From the NCBI RefSeq assembly GCF_011765625.1, contig NZ_CP050313.1:1174501-1238500 (forward strand): 64,000 bases of DNA, in the 5' to 3' direction. Positions 27,606-37,658 of the stretch are shown in pieces. This DNA is from Shewanella aestuarii (GTDB lineage Bacteria > Pseudomonadota > Gammaproteobacteria > Enterobacterales > Shewanellaceae). Each line of letters starts with the position of its first letter. Position 1 is the first letter of the stretch. The position numbers were made by a program, and so were the translations under genes. The notes under the pieces are model-generated. The model did no database searches. It saw only the letters and a program-made list of their open reading frames with translations, and had not been told where the DNA came from.

Positions 27606-28703
27606 ATGAAAAACCTATTTTTATTCTGCCGCGCAGGCTATGAAAAAGAATGTGCTGCAGAAATTCAACAACGTGCTGCGGAGCTTAACGTCGGCGGTTT
27701 TGTTAAAACCAACAATAATGATGCTTATGTGATTTATCAGTGCTTTGACGAAAATGGCGCCGATACCTTAGCGTCTGAGTTGTCGTTAAGTTCATTGATT
27801 TTTACTCGTCAAATGTTTGCCGCGTCTGAATTGCTGGTAGATTTGCCTGAACAAGACCGTGTAAGTCCAATTGTTGAAGCGTTATCGCAGCTATCAAAAT
27901 GTGGTGAATTGCGTGTCGAAACCCCTGATACCAACGAAGCAAAAGAGTTATCTGCATTTTGTCGTAAGTTTACGGTACCATTGCGTCAAGGATTGAAAAA
28001 ATCGGGTGCCTTGTTAGGGGCTGAGAATCCTCGCCGCCCCATTATTCATGTATGCTTTATTGGCCCTGGTAAAGCGTATGCGGGTTACTCTTTAAGCCAT
28101 AATAGCTCGCCACATAATATGGGGATCCCAAGGTTAAGAATGGCTGCAGATGCACCTAGTCGCTCAACTTTGAAACTTGATGAGGCCTTTGGGGTTTTTC
28201 TGACTAAAGAAGAACAAGAAAGTCGTTGTCGTAGTGGCTTAAATGCTGTTGATTTAGGCGCTTGTCCAGGTGGTTGGACGTATCAATTGGTGCGTCGTGG
28301 CATGATGGTTGCTGCTGTCGATAATGGCCCAATGAATGAAAAACTAATGGAAACAGGCCAAGTTAAGCATTACCGTGCCGACGGTTTTCGTTTTGAGCCG
28401 CCTCGTAAAAATATCTATTGGTTAGTGTGTGATATGGTTGAAAAGCCATCTCGCGTTGCTGAACTAATAGAAGCATGGGCGATTAATGCGTGGTTTAAAG
28501 AAGCGATTTTTAATCTTAAATTACCCATGAAAAGCCGTTACAAAGAAGTGCGGGTTATTTTAGACACCATGGCGGAAATCTTTAAAGAAAATAATATCGA
28601 TTACCGCATGCAGTGCAAGCATTTGTACCATGACCGTGATGAAGTGACCGTTCACTTATGGTTATTTCCTGAAAAGGGTGTTAACTACGCTGATTTAGGT
28701 TAG
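27606..28703 (+). CDS. rlmM: 23S rRNA 2'-O-ribose C2498 methyltransferase RlmM
   Basis: RlmM uses S-adenosylmethionine to methylate C2498 of 23S rRNA. An N-terminal THUMP-like region (about 1-160) precedes the RrmJ-type methyltransferase domain with the SAM motif VDLGACPGGWTYQLVRRG (about 214-231) and the catalytic-site stretches VCDMVEKP and FNLKLPMKSRY. The length, 365 residues, is the family norm. It closes the gcvA-ygdD-rlmM group and is followed by a strong terminator. Confidence 0.95.
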   Translation: MKNLFLFCRAGYEKECAAEIQQRAAELNVGGFVKTNNNDAYVIYQCFDENGADTLASELSLSSLIFTRQMFAASELLVDLPEQDRVSPIVEALSQLSKCGELRVETPDTNEAKELSAFCRKFTVPLRQGLKKSGALLGAENPRRPIIHVCFIGPGKAYAGYSLSHNSSPHNMGIPRLRMAADAPSRSTLKLDEAFGVFLTKEEQESRCRSGLNAVDLGACPGGWTYQLVRRGMMVAAVDNGPMNEKLMETGQVKHYRADGFRFEPPRKNIYWLVCDMVEKPSRVAELIEAWAINAWFKEAIFNLKLPMKSRYKEVRVILDTMAEIFKENNIDYRMQCKHLYHDRDEVTVHLWLFPEKGVNYADLG

Positions 28704-28719
28704 TCGCGAATGTGTTATC

Positions 28720-28752
28720 AAAAGGCCGAGCAATAATATTGCTCGGCCTTTT
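28720..28752. terminator. Bidirectional intrinsic terminator
   Basis: AAAAGGCCGAGCAAT and ATTGCTCGGCCTTTT are perfect arms around a three-base loop. It separates rlmM from the convergent isocitrate dehydrogenase gene. Confidence 0.9.
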
Positions 28753-28820
28753 GTTTTATTCATCAGATAAAATACAGCCGCTTATGAATCTTTAATTGAA
28801 TTAACAAGAAGATTTAATTG

Positions 28821-29831
28821 TTATCCCAAACGTTCAAGTACAGCTTGCGTGAAATCCGTTGTTCCATGTGTTCCGCCTAAATCACGGGTGGTGCGATCGC
28901 CTTCTTCAATCACTGCTGATACTGCATTACGAATTAATTTAGCTTTGTCTGCCATGCCTAAATATTCCAGCATTTGAATTGAGGCCAAAATTACTGAGGT
29001 CGGATTTGCTAAGTTTTTGCCTGCAATATCGGGGGCGCTGCCATGTACTGCTTCAAAAATTGCTGCATCACGGCCAATGTTAGCACCGGGTGCCATGCCT
29101 AATCCGCCGACTAAACCAGCACATAAATCAGATAAAATATCACCAAATAAGTTGGTGGTGACTATCACATCGAAGTTTTCAGGAGTCATCACTAGCTTCA
29201 TGCAGGTGGCATCAACAATCATTTCTTCAGTGATGATATCTGGATAGCGTTGACTGACCTCACGGGCGACTTTCAAGAATAAGCCTGAAGTGGATTTCAT
29301 GATGTTGGCTTTATGCACGATCGTGACTTTTTTGCGGTTTTCTTTACGGGCAAGCTCATAAGCAAAAGTGGTAATTTGCTCTGCACCTTGGCGAGTAATA
29401 ATACTGGTTGCTTCAGCTGTTGCGCCATCATCAGAGACTTTTTGACCGAACCCTGAATACATTCCTTCGGTGTTTTCACGCACTGTGATGATATCAATAT
29501 CTTCATAGCGGGCTTGTGTGCCTTTAAAGGAGTTGACCGGACGCACATTGGCGTAAAGGCTAAACTTTTTACGTAAGCTCACATTGATAGAAGTAAACCC
29601 TTCACCAACAGGTGTGGTGAGCGGTCCTTTTAAGGTAATGCGGTTTTTTTCGATTAAATCTAGAGTGCGTTGCGGTAATAGTTCACCGTGTTTTTCTAGG
29701 GCGGTTAACCCCGCATCAGCAAATTCATATTCAAAATCGCACCCAGCTTTGTCGAGTATTTTTAATGCTGAATCGATAATACTTGGGCCAATTCCATCAC
29801 CAGGAATTACGGTTATTGTACGTTTTGACAT
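28821..29831 (-). CDS. icd: NAD-type isocitrate dehydrogenase
   Basis: A member of the isocitrate/isopropylmalate dehydrogenase family that oxidises isocitrate to 2-oxoglutarate. The 336-residue protein has PGDGIGP near residue 10, ITVRENTEGMYSG (the NTEG motif is characteristic of isocitrate dehydrogenases rather than LeuB), HKANIMK, and the cofactor segment AVHGSAPDIAGKNLANPT. The short length matches the NAD-dependent type known from Shewanella rather than the E. coli NADP enzyme. The ATG at 29831 has GGAAGGA 7 bases upstream. It is monocistronic. Confidence 0.87.
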   Translation of the reverse strand: MSKRTITVIPGDGIGPSIIDSALKILDKAGCDFEYEFADAGLTALEKHGELLPQRTLDLIEKNRITLKGPLTTPVGEGFTSINVSLRKKFSLYANVRPVNSFKGTQARYEDIDIITVRENTEGMYSGFGQKVSDDGATAEATSIITRQGAEQITTFAYELARKENRKKVTIVHKANIMKSTSGLFLKVAREVSQRYPDIITEEMIVDATCMKLVMTPENFDVIVTTNLFGDILSDLCAGLVGGLGMAPGANIGRDAAIFEAVHGSAPDIAGKNLANPTSVILASIQMLEYLGMADKAKLIRNAVSAVIEEGDRTTRDLGGTHGTTDFTQAVLERLG

Positions 29832-30192
29832 GTATTGTCCTTCCACTATTGTGGTACTGCATTTGTTACACCGCAGGTGTTTGCGGTAACATGACGATAG
29901 ATATCATCTATTTTTCGTGGCGCATTTTAACGATTTTTAATCTTTATTTACAGAAAATAGTGACTTAGTTCACATTAAATCCGGATATTTTACTGTGATT
30001 TACTCTAAAATAGCCGCCCTAAAATGAAGTCTACAAATTTGTGCGACTTAACTTGCTTGATTAATCGGACTTCAATTATTCCGGCCGATGAAGAATGGTT
30101 ATTTGACTCGCTTTTATGGTTGCAGGCTAGACGACCATAGTCGAATATTTAGCAATCTTGACACAATCGATAATTATAATAAGAGGAAGACT
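29832..30192. other. 361 bp divergent intergenic region
   Basis: This holds the promoters of the isocitrate dehydrogenase and the S9 peptidase. An inverted repeat TTAC(AC)CGC/GCGGTAA at about 29866-29889 lies in the leader of the former. No gene is seen; an ATG-started extension of the peptidase frame to 30088 lacks a ribosome binding site. Confidence 0.4.
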
Positions 30193-32978
30193 GTGAGATT
30201 ATCAGACCTAAAACCTTATCTAATGATAGCGATGTTATCGTTATCGAGTTCAATACTTTCAACTGTATCGATATCAGCTCAAGCTAAGTCGCTTGAGCTG
30301 ACAGATATTATGCATTTCGACACTTTGCAAAAGCCTGTATTGGCCGATAATGGCGCCGTTATGGCTGTTGAAGCGCAGCCTGATCGTGGCAATAGTCATG
30401 TTATTGTTAAACACACTGATGGCAGTAATAGCTGGCAAATTGATTTAGGTTCTCAGCCTATGGTGAACCGTGATGGTCAATTTGTGATAGCAACCCTTGC
30501 GCCAAGTTTGTTAGATAAAGAAACCAAAAAGAAGTCAGAATTAACATCCGCCCTTGTATTGTTAAATACAAAAAACGGCAAGCAACAGCGCTTTGAAAAC
30601 GTAAAATCAGCAAGTTTTAATGATAGTGGTGACTATCTGGCCATTTGGTTCGATGAAGATAAAAAGCAAAAGATGAACCAAGCGAGCAAGATGATCCTCA
30701 GCAAATTGAAAAATCAGATAAAGGCACAAAGTTATCGCTGATTCGTTTGAGTAATCAAAAAACACTGTCGTTTGACGGTGTGACTCAATATACATTTGAT
30801 GAATCAGGCATTCATTTTGTGGCGGCAATCAATCAACACAAGGCCAAGCAACATCAAGTCAAAATAGTTAATTTAACTCATCAAACGCAGCGAAATATAT
30901 TTGAATCTACCGTGCAACAAATTGGTGAGCTAGCCCTTAGTAATAACGGTCGTTATGTGGCTTTTACCACTGGTAGCCTTTCTCAAAAACGCGATGCACG
31001 TGAATATCAATTACATACCATTGACGTGGTTTCTGGTAAGACGCGTCAACCTCGCAGTGAGGATTGGACACTTAATCAATATTCTTCGTTAGTGTTTTCT
31101 CGTGATAGTGAGCGCTTATTTGTGGGACGAGTTCCACAGGTTATCGCACCGCAAACATTGGTAGAATACAGCGATGACAGCTCGCTATTTGATATTAACA
31201 TCATTACTGGCAATAAGAATTTACGTGTTTGGCATGGTGATGATCCAAAGATAAAACCTCAACAAGTTAAGCAATATCAAGATGAGTTAAAACGAACTTA
31301 TTTAGCGGTGTATCATCTTCAGGCTGATCAAATTATTCAACTAGCAGATAAAACCGTGCCCACGGTTAATTATGGTGAACAGCAGCGCTATTTAGTGGCA
31401 ACATCTGATGTGCCTTATCAGAAAATGAGTACTTGGGCAGGATTTTTTCACGATGTGTATTTAGTCGATGTGAATACCGGGCGTAAGCAACTCATTTTAG
31501 CGCAGCAGCCAAGTGATGCCATCCCGACTTTGTCTCCCAATGGCCGATTTTTGCGTTATTTTCAGCAAGGGAATGTGCATCTTTATGATATTGCACAAGC
31601 TAGAAGTTATAACTTAACAGCCAAGCTTCCTGTAACATTTGCTGATGAAGACCATGATTATCCAAGTCATGCCCCTGGTTACGGATTTGGCCCATGGTTG
31701 GCAGATGGCTCTGGTTTTATTGCTTATGACAAATTTGATGCTTGGCAATTTAATACCAGTTCACATACTGGCTTTATGCTTACCGATGGCGAAGGGCGTA
31801 AGCAAAGTGTGCAATTTCGGGTAACAGGGCAGGTGGAAGACAAACAGCCTAGTACCGTGATTGATGCGCAAAATTTACTATTACATGGCTACAATGAACG
31901 CAGCAAAGCTGATGGCTTTTATCGAATAAAAGTCGGTGTGGCGGGTGTTAAATCAATTAGTGGTGATAATAAGAGCAAATTATCGTTAGTGGCTAGAGCA
32001 AAACTGTCGGAAAAAATACTATTTACTAAGCAGCGCTATGATTTATATCCTGATATTTATAGTGGAGCATTGTTCAGTACAGATGAGGCAATCCAATTAA
32101 CTCAGCTTGATAAGCAGCGCCAAGCCTTTGATTGGGGGACCGCTGAGCTGGTGCAATGGACTGGACCTGATGGTAAATTAGTGGATGGTGTGCTCATTAA
32201 GCCTAGTAATTATCAACAAGGGCAGCAATACCCTGTTATGGTTTATTACTATCGTTTTATGAGTCAACGATTGCATCACTTTCCAGATATGAAAATCAAC
32301 CATAGGCCTAATTTTGCTTGGTACGCTAATAATGGCTATGCGATTTTTTTACCTGATATTCGATTTGAAATTGGTTATCCGGGAATTTCAGCCGTTAAGG
32401 TATTAACCTCAGGGGTGCAAAAACTGATTGAAATGGGCATTGCCGATCCTAAAAAAATAGGCTTGCATGGACATTCATGGAGTGGTTATCAAACCGCTTA
32501 TGCGGTTACTCAAACCAACTTGTTTGCCGCTGCGGTTGCTGGTGCGCCGGTGACCAATATGACCAGTGCTTATAGTGGGATTCGTCATGGCAGTGGTTTA
32601 GCGCGTCAATTTCAATATGAAACTGGCCAAAGCCGGATAGGTGAGAGGTTGTATAAGGCTCCACAAAAATATATTGAGAATTCGCCAATATTTTATGTTG
32701 AACGTATTCAAACACCTATGATGATTATGTTTGGTGATATTGATGATGCAGTGCCATGGGAGCAAGGCATTGAAATGTATTTAGCAATGCGCAGAGCAGG
32801 AAAAGATGTCGTGTTTTTACAATACGAAGGTGAACCGCACCATCTTAAGAAGTATCCCAACAAATTAGATTACACGATTAAAATGCGCCAATATTTTGAT
32901 CATTATTTATTAGGCAAACCTGCGCCTTTATGGTTAGAGAAAGGCGAAGATTACCAAGAGTTTTCAAAGCCGTCATAA
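30193..32978 (+). pseudogene. S9 family prolyl oligopeptidase, split by a one-base loss
   Basis: A secreted serine peptidase of the prolyl oligopeptidase family (beta-propeller plus C-terminal alpha/beta hydrolase). The GTG at 30193 has GAGGA just upstream and gives a signal peptide ending AQA|KSLE. The first frame stops at 30741 and the rest continues in the -1 frame to 32978. Adding one A in the A runs at 30661-30671 restores a single frame reading KDEPSEQDDPQQIEKSDKG across the break. The catalytic residues are intact: Ser in GHSWSG, Asp in FGDIDDAVP, His in EGEPHHLKKY. With everything else conserved, a sequencing undercall is more likely than real decay. Confidence 0.82.
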
Positions 32979-33039
32979 GTAAGCTGTGATCCGCTTAAGT
33001 TCAACTTTTATCTCAGGTTGAGCTAAGTTATTAACATAA

Positions 33040-33070
33040 AAAATGCAGGCATAAATGCCTGCTTTTTTTA
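33040..33070. terminator. Intrinsic terminator
   Basis: GCAGGCAT and ATGCCTGC around AA, with an A run before and seven T after. It ends the S9 peptidase gene and can serve the convergent DUF3192 gene. Confidence 0.88.
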
Positions 33071-33090
33071 TGACTGATCATGAGCCGATA

Positions 33091-33519
33091 TTAGTGACTT
33101 TGGGTATCATCAGTGCTTATGCCTTGCATATCAGTGGGTAGAATCACTAAATCAAGATATTGCTGGTGGGTTTCAATGCCCCAAGCAATTAAAATGTTAT
33201 TTCTAAAAAGTAGTGGTGTGCATTCATCTTTAGTGGTTTTCCCATCAGAGGTGACATGATGAGTACGATAAAACATAATTTGATACTGACCATCAACCCC
33301 CGTTTTAGCTTCAACAAAATCTGCCCGACCAAACACTTTACGGATATCATCAAGGCTTTGGCCAAAATTTAATTCGCTGATTTTTTGGTGGTTATAGGCT
33401 TGGCGTTCTTCCCAAGCTCTGTCTTCTGGAAGTGGTTCATAAACAAACATGACGACAGCGACAAAAAAAAGGTAGGCGATAAATATTCCGCCAATGATGT
33501 AAGTGGCTTTTGAGTTCAT
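33091..33519 (-). CDS. DUF3192 family membrane-anchored protein
   Basis: A 142-residue protein with one N-terminal membrane helix (about 6-27, YIIGGIFIAYLFFVAVVMFV) and a periplasmic domain in which KISELNFGQSLDDIRKVFG resembles the SmpA/BamE-like fold of the DUF3192 family. No molecular role is known. It lies 58 bases downstream of xni on the same strand, so it may be the last gene of ppnN-xni. Confidence 0.75.
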   Translation of the reverse strand: MNSKATYIIGGIFIAYLFFVAVVMFVYEPLPEDRAWEERQAYNHQKISELNFGQSLDDIRKVFGRADFVEAKTGVDGQYQIMFYRTHHVTSDGKTTKDECTPLLFRNNILIAWGIETHQQYLDLVILPTDMQGISTDDTQSH

Positions 33520-33577
33520 TTACTATCCAGTATTAAGTAAGTACAATGATTTTTAAAGTTAGTCTACTGTATTCAAA

Positions 33578-34348
33578 CTAATTGGACACAACGACATTGT
33601 AACGAAATTGTTTCAAATTAATATTTAAAGGTATATCGCATTGCAGTTGAGCCAATTTATAACTTATCCGAGCTATTTCTTTTCCCTCGGCAAGCTTGCT
33701 GGCTTGTTTGGGGCCGAGGTTTTCTAACGAACGATAGATGTTGGCTAGGCTGCGAAATTTATTGAGTAAATCTGCTGCTGATTTAGGGCCTATTCCCGCT
33801 ATTCCGGGAATTTTATTGCCACTGTCTCCTGCAAGCGCAATAAAGTCTAAAAATTGACTGTGAATAACGCCTAATTTGCGTTCATGTTCTAATAAATCAA
33901 AGGGTTGCTGATTAAAATGATCCCAAATTATCAGCTTGTGTTGCGGCAGTTGACTAAAGCCTTTATCGGTTGAGGCAATGATGGCTTCGCCCTGATTTTG
34001 GGTGATTTTTAATGCTAGCGTGGCAATGACATCATCAGCTTCAGACTCAGCATTTAACGATTGAATATGCTCTGCTTCTAATGCCTTTTTGATACCCTCT
34101 AAGCCTTTTTGTAGGGCTTCAGGCATAGGCTTGCGGCCTTTTTTGTAATCAGGGTATAGCTTTTTTCGCCACGACTCTTGCTCACCATCCCACACAATAA
34201 CCACATGGGTCGGCAGATGGTGAGCCAACATTTTATGGCATGCCGCAAGTGTGCGAACTTTCACACTGTCAATATCGTTTTCATCTGGTAGTACCGCATG
34301 AATGCGGCGAACCAGATTTAATCCATCAATAATGAGTAATCTATTCAT
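33578..34348 (-). CDS. xni: Flap endonuclease Xni (ExoIX)
   Basis: Xni is a stand-alone relative of the 5' nuclease domain of DNA polymerase I and cleaves flap structures in a metal-dependent way. Acidic metal-ligand motifs are visible: LLIIDGLNLVRR at the start, VIVWDGE, AESEADDVIATLA and STDKGFSQL. The helix-hairpin-helix segment IPGIAGIGPKSAADLL binds DNA. The length of 256 residues is right. The start codon abuts the stop of ppnN, showing tight coupling as in many gammaproteobacteria. Confidence 0.92.
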   Translation of the reverse strand: MNRLLIIDGLNLVRRIHAVLPDENDIDSVKVRTLAACHKMLAHHLPTHVVIVWDGEQESWRKKLYPDYKKGRKPMPEALQKGLEGIKKALEAEHIQSLNAESEADDVIATLALKITQNQGEAIIASTDKGFSQLPQHKLIIWDHFNQQPFDLLEHERKLGVIHSQFLDFIALAGDSGNKIPGIAGIGPKSAADLLNKFRSLANIYRSLENLGPKQASKLAEGKEIARISYKLAQLQCDIPLNINLKQFRYNVVVSN

Positions 34349-35704
34349 TTATCTTATAATTTTATAGCAAGGTACGTAGGCACTTCCGGGTAGTTTCATC
34401 CGTTGCTGAGAGACAAAAGCATTCAGCAATTTGTCTAACATGTCCATCAATTGCGGGTCACCATGAATTTGAAAAGGGCCTTTCTTTTCAATTAACTTAA
34501 TGGTGTCAGCTTTAACATTCCCCGCCACTATGCCCGAAAATGCCTTACGTAAATTGGCGGCAAGTTCCGCTTTGTTGTTTTGAAAATACAAGTTTAAATT
34601 TGCCATAACTTCATGGGTGGGATCAAAAGGTAATTGAAATTCAGGCTCAATTTTTAATGACCATTGATATTGGTAGGCATCACCTTTTTGTTTTCGGTAA
34701 GCTTTCACCTGTGCCATGCCTTGCTTCATTATTTGTCCCACTTTTATGGGATTATTAATAATGATCTGATATTTACTTTGCGCTTCCTCTCCTAATGTTG
34801 CACCGATAAAACGATCAATTTCTTCAAAGTATTCGGCGCTTTCTTCTGGGCCGGTGAGGATTAATGGGAAGGGCGTTTGTGCATTTTCTTTGTTCAATAA
34901 GATACCAAGAAAATACAATAGTTCCTCTGCGGTGCCTGCGCCGCCGGGGAAAATGATAATGCCGTGACCGAGGCGAACAAAGGCTTCAAGGCGTTTTTCA
35001 ATATCCGGCAAAATCACTAATTCATTCACAATTTGATTGGGTGGCTCTGCGGCAATAATACTTGGTTCGGTTAAGCCGATATAACGAGCAGTGGTGACGC
35101 GTTGCTTAGCATGGCCAATGGCTGCGCCTTTCATGGGACCCTCCATTGCTCCGGGGCCACAACCCGTGCAGATATCGAGTGCTCTCAAGCCTAATTGATA
35201 GCCCACTTCTCGGGTATATTGATATTCAGTAGGGTTGATGCTGTGGCCGCCCCAACAAACAACCACATTGGGGTCTTTCATGGGGGAAATTGCCCGAGCA
35301 TTTCGCAAAATATCAAAGACCACATTGGTAATGTGGTTGGCATTAGTGAAGTTGATGTGTTTTAAATTATCGTATTTATTGGTGATATAAATGATGTCAC
35401 GGAGCACTGCAAATAAGTGCTCTTGAATTCCCACAATAATGTGGCCGTCAACAAAGGCTTGTTCAGGTGGGTTATGTAATTCCAGCTTGATGCCACGTTC
35501 GCGTTGCAATACTTTAATGTCAAAGTTTGCAAATTTTTTGAATAACGCTTCGGCATCATCACTGATAAGACCGGAAGAAAGCACCGCCAGAGAGCAACTG
35601 CGGTAAAGCTGATAAAGGTCGCTGCTGGCGCCTTGTTTGAGACGGTCGACTTCAAGCTGGGACAGTTGGTCTAAACTGCCTCGTGGACTAATTTGTACAA
35701 TCAT
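34349..35704 (-). CDS. ppnN: Pyrimidine/purine nucleotide 5'-monophosphate nucleosidase PpnN
   Basis: PpnN hydrolyses nucleoside 5'-monophosphates to base and ribose 5-phosphate, and in E. coli is a (p)ppGpp target. The LOG-type catalytic core is present: [20 protein letters not shown] and the [17 protein letters not shown] motif carrying the catalytic Glu. Flanking N- and C-terminal domains bring it to 451 residues, as expected. The ATG at 35704 ([14 protein letters not shown]) has GAGGAG 7 bases upstream. It directly precedes xni. Confidence 0.94.
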   Translation of the reverse strand: MIVQISPRGSLDQLSQLEVDRLKQGASSDLYQLYRSCSLAVLSSGLISDDAEALFKKFANFDIKVLQRERGIKLELHNPPEQAFVDGHIIVGIQEHLFAVLRDIIYITNKYDNLKHINFTNANHITNVVFDILRNARAISPMKDPNVVVCWGGHSINPTEYQYTREVGYQLGLRALDICTGCGPGAMEGPMKGAAIGHAKQRVTTARYIGLTEPSIIAAEPPNQIVNELVILPDIEKRLEAFVRLGHGIIIFPGGAGTAEELLYFLGILLNKENAQTPFPLILTGPEESAEYFEEIDRFIGATLGEEAQSKYQIIINNPIKVGQIMKQGMAQVKAYRKQKGDAYQYQWSLKIEPEFQLPFDPTHEVMANLNLYFQNNKAELAANLRKAFSGIVAGNVKADTIKLIEKKGPFQIHGDPQLMDMLDKLLNAFVSQQRMKLPGSAYVPCYKIIR

Positions 35705-35752
35705 AAGCAACTCCTCGGACTTAAATGGCAAAGATTTAAGCCCAATGTCTGC

Positions 35753-37309
35753 TTAGATATCAATTACCACTCTGTCTCGGCCATTATTTTTTGCTTTATA
35801 GAGTGCGGCATCGGCTCTTTCGAACGCTTCTTCGATGGTTTCATTTTCCATCACTTGGGCTGCACCTATTGATAATGTAACTGTAATCTTCTGATTTTTA
35901 AACTTAAATGGAATATTTTTAATTTTCTCTCTTACGCGGTTAAGTAATATAGAAATATTTTCTTCAGTAATATCTGGCAATAGTAAAACAAACTCCTCGC
36001 CACCATAACGAGCCACAAACTCACTTTCACGTAGTGAGTTCTTCAGTGCCATTGCAATCACTTGCAAGGTTTTATCGCCAGTACTGTGACCAAAGTTATC
36101 GTTAACCATTTTAAAATGATCAATATCGGTGACCGCTATCCACAGTGGTGTCTTAAAACGGATGTGATTGCGATACTCTTGATCCATTCTGTCTTCTAAT
36201 GCAGTGCGATTAGCTAACTGGGTTAATGGGTCAAGCAAGTTTAGTTTTTGGTGCTCGAATAATTTCTCTTTAAAGCTGTTGGCTTCTTGAGTGATACTGT
36301 TTAGCTCTTTACGCATTGCATTGATTGAATTACGTAATATCGCTTGTTCACGTTGTTCGAGCGCCTCTTTACGAGATAAGGCATCACGTAAAGATGATAA
36401 TTGTACGGTTAACTGTGTTTTTAGGTCTGCAATGTCTTCAATATCTGTGATTAATCCGCCTGCGTTATCAACCCTTAAGTTAATTTCATTATTCAACTGT
36501 TGTTTTAGTTGTGCACTGCGTTCATTACTATTGTGCGAGTTGTTGACGACATCACGGACCACGGTTAAAGCATCATTTAATGCGTATAGGAAATCTTGAG
36601 ATGCCGATTTTTCGCGAGCAATGTTGTCTAATAACAGGCTAATGATGGTTTGGTAAGATTCCAACAGGGTACTTAAGGTGATATCACCTAGCAACACTTC
36701 TTTCATAACCAATACTTGATCGCGTTGATCTTTACGAAATTCAATTTCTGATATTTTGACGGCTAATTCGCGAGCCAATTGAATATGCTGAGGCAAAATA
36801 TCAATATCATCAGGATTGTTGAATTGCAGTTGGAGAATGTCTTCATAGAAACCAATTAATTTCTCAACTTTAGGGATATATTCCCAAACAGTATGAAAGG
36901 GTTTTGATAATTCCTGCTTGAAATAATTGACTTCTTTTTTAACTTTATCTGGTGCAGAGTTAACTCTTTGGATCTGTCTTATGACTTTTGATAGTCCGGT
37001 ACGGCTCTCTTCAAGCTTGGCCATTGTTTGGTTATATTGGCCTTTTAAGAGCCTTTCAATATCAACCAACTCGGGTAAAGCTTCGTCGATTTGATCGAAA
37101 TCGTGAAGGTTGTGACGTAATTTGGCTAATTTATTATCAAGCTCAAGGTTTTGACCTTTACAGGCCAAACTTAACTGGCCAATAAATTGAATTAAGGTTT
37201 TAAGTTTATCATTTCGGTCTTTGTTGAATTCTTCTAATGCGGTACGTGCAGAATGCAGTTTTTGCTTCATTAGCGCGATTTGCGATACTGCGATATCAGA
37301 GTCTTTCAT
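35753..37309 (-). CDS. GGDEF diguanylate cyclase with long helical N-terminus
   Basis: A probable diguanylate cyclase making c-di-GMP from two GTP. The catalytic GGDEF domain occupies about residues 355-518, with the intact active site RYGGEEF at 434-440. The allosteric inhibitory site, normally RxxD a few residues before, reads RESE, so product inhibition may be altered. The first 340 residues contain no known sensor by eye; they are almost wholly helical and coiled-coil in character (LKQQLNNEINLRV, LREQ-rich stretches), without a membrane helix, so the protein is cytoplasmic. It lies 49 bases upstream of ppnN on the same strand and may be co-transcribed. Confidence 0.87.
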   Translation of the reverse strand: MKDSDIAVSQIALMKQKLHSARTALEEFNKDRNDKLKTLIQFIGQLSLACKGQNLELDNKLAKLRHNLHDFDQIDEALPELVDIERLLKGQYNQTMAKLEESRTGLSKVIRQIQRVNSAPDKVKKEVNYFKQELSKPFHTVWEYIPKVEKLIGFYEDILQLQFNNPDDIDILPQHIQLARELAVKISEIEFRKDQRDQVLVMKEVLLGDITLSTLLESYQTIISLLLDNIAREKSASQDFLYALNDALTVVRDVVNNSHNSNERSAQLKQQLNNEINLRVDNAGGLITDIEDIADLKTQLTVQLSSLRDALSRKEALEQREQAILRNSINAMRKELNSITQEANSFKEKLFEHQKLNLLDPLTQLANRTALEDRMDQEYRNHIRFKTPLWIAVTDIDHFKMVNDNFGHSTGDKTLQVIAMALKNSLRESEFVARYGGEEFVLLLPDITEENISILLNRVREKIKNIPFKFKNQKITVTLSIGAAQVMENETIEEAFERADAALYKAKNNGRDRVVIDI

Positions 37310-37658
37310 ATAATGCCTTGTTACTCAAAAAAACGATCAATGTTGATCAATTAACTTAACCAACTTATATCGGCCGAAGTGACTTTTTATCTAGAGCTAA
37401 AAAAGAAGATGGTTTTGTAAGTCTAAAAATACTTACTGCATCAAGTTTAGCAATATTATAACAAAGCGTTAGTTAGGCATATCGAAAATATGCCTATTCT
37501 AAGATTGCTGAGAGCATCTGCTTAATATTTGTTCATATAGTAGGAGGCAGTCAGTGTTAAGGCTTAAAATGTTAAGTAATACTAAAACAGTTTTATAAGC
37601 AATCACTTAATAAGGTGATTCGACTTTATTGGTTATTTCGGTGTTATTAAATTATGGC
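37310..37658. other. 349 bp AT-rich intergenic region
   Basis: No gene seen. It must hold the promoter for the GGDEF gene. A weak hairpin AATCACTT/AGGTGATT at 37601-37620 is a possible terminator for the minus-strand TPR gene read-through from 37659. Confidence 0.35.

Noticed and set aside
30088..30192. Upstream ATG of the S9 peptidase at 30088
   Set aside because: It adds 35 residues before the signal peptide and has no ribosome binding site, whereas the GTG at 30193 has GAGGA.
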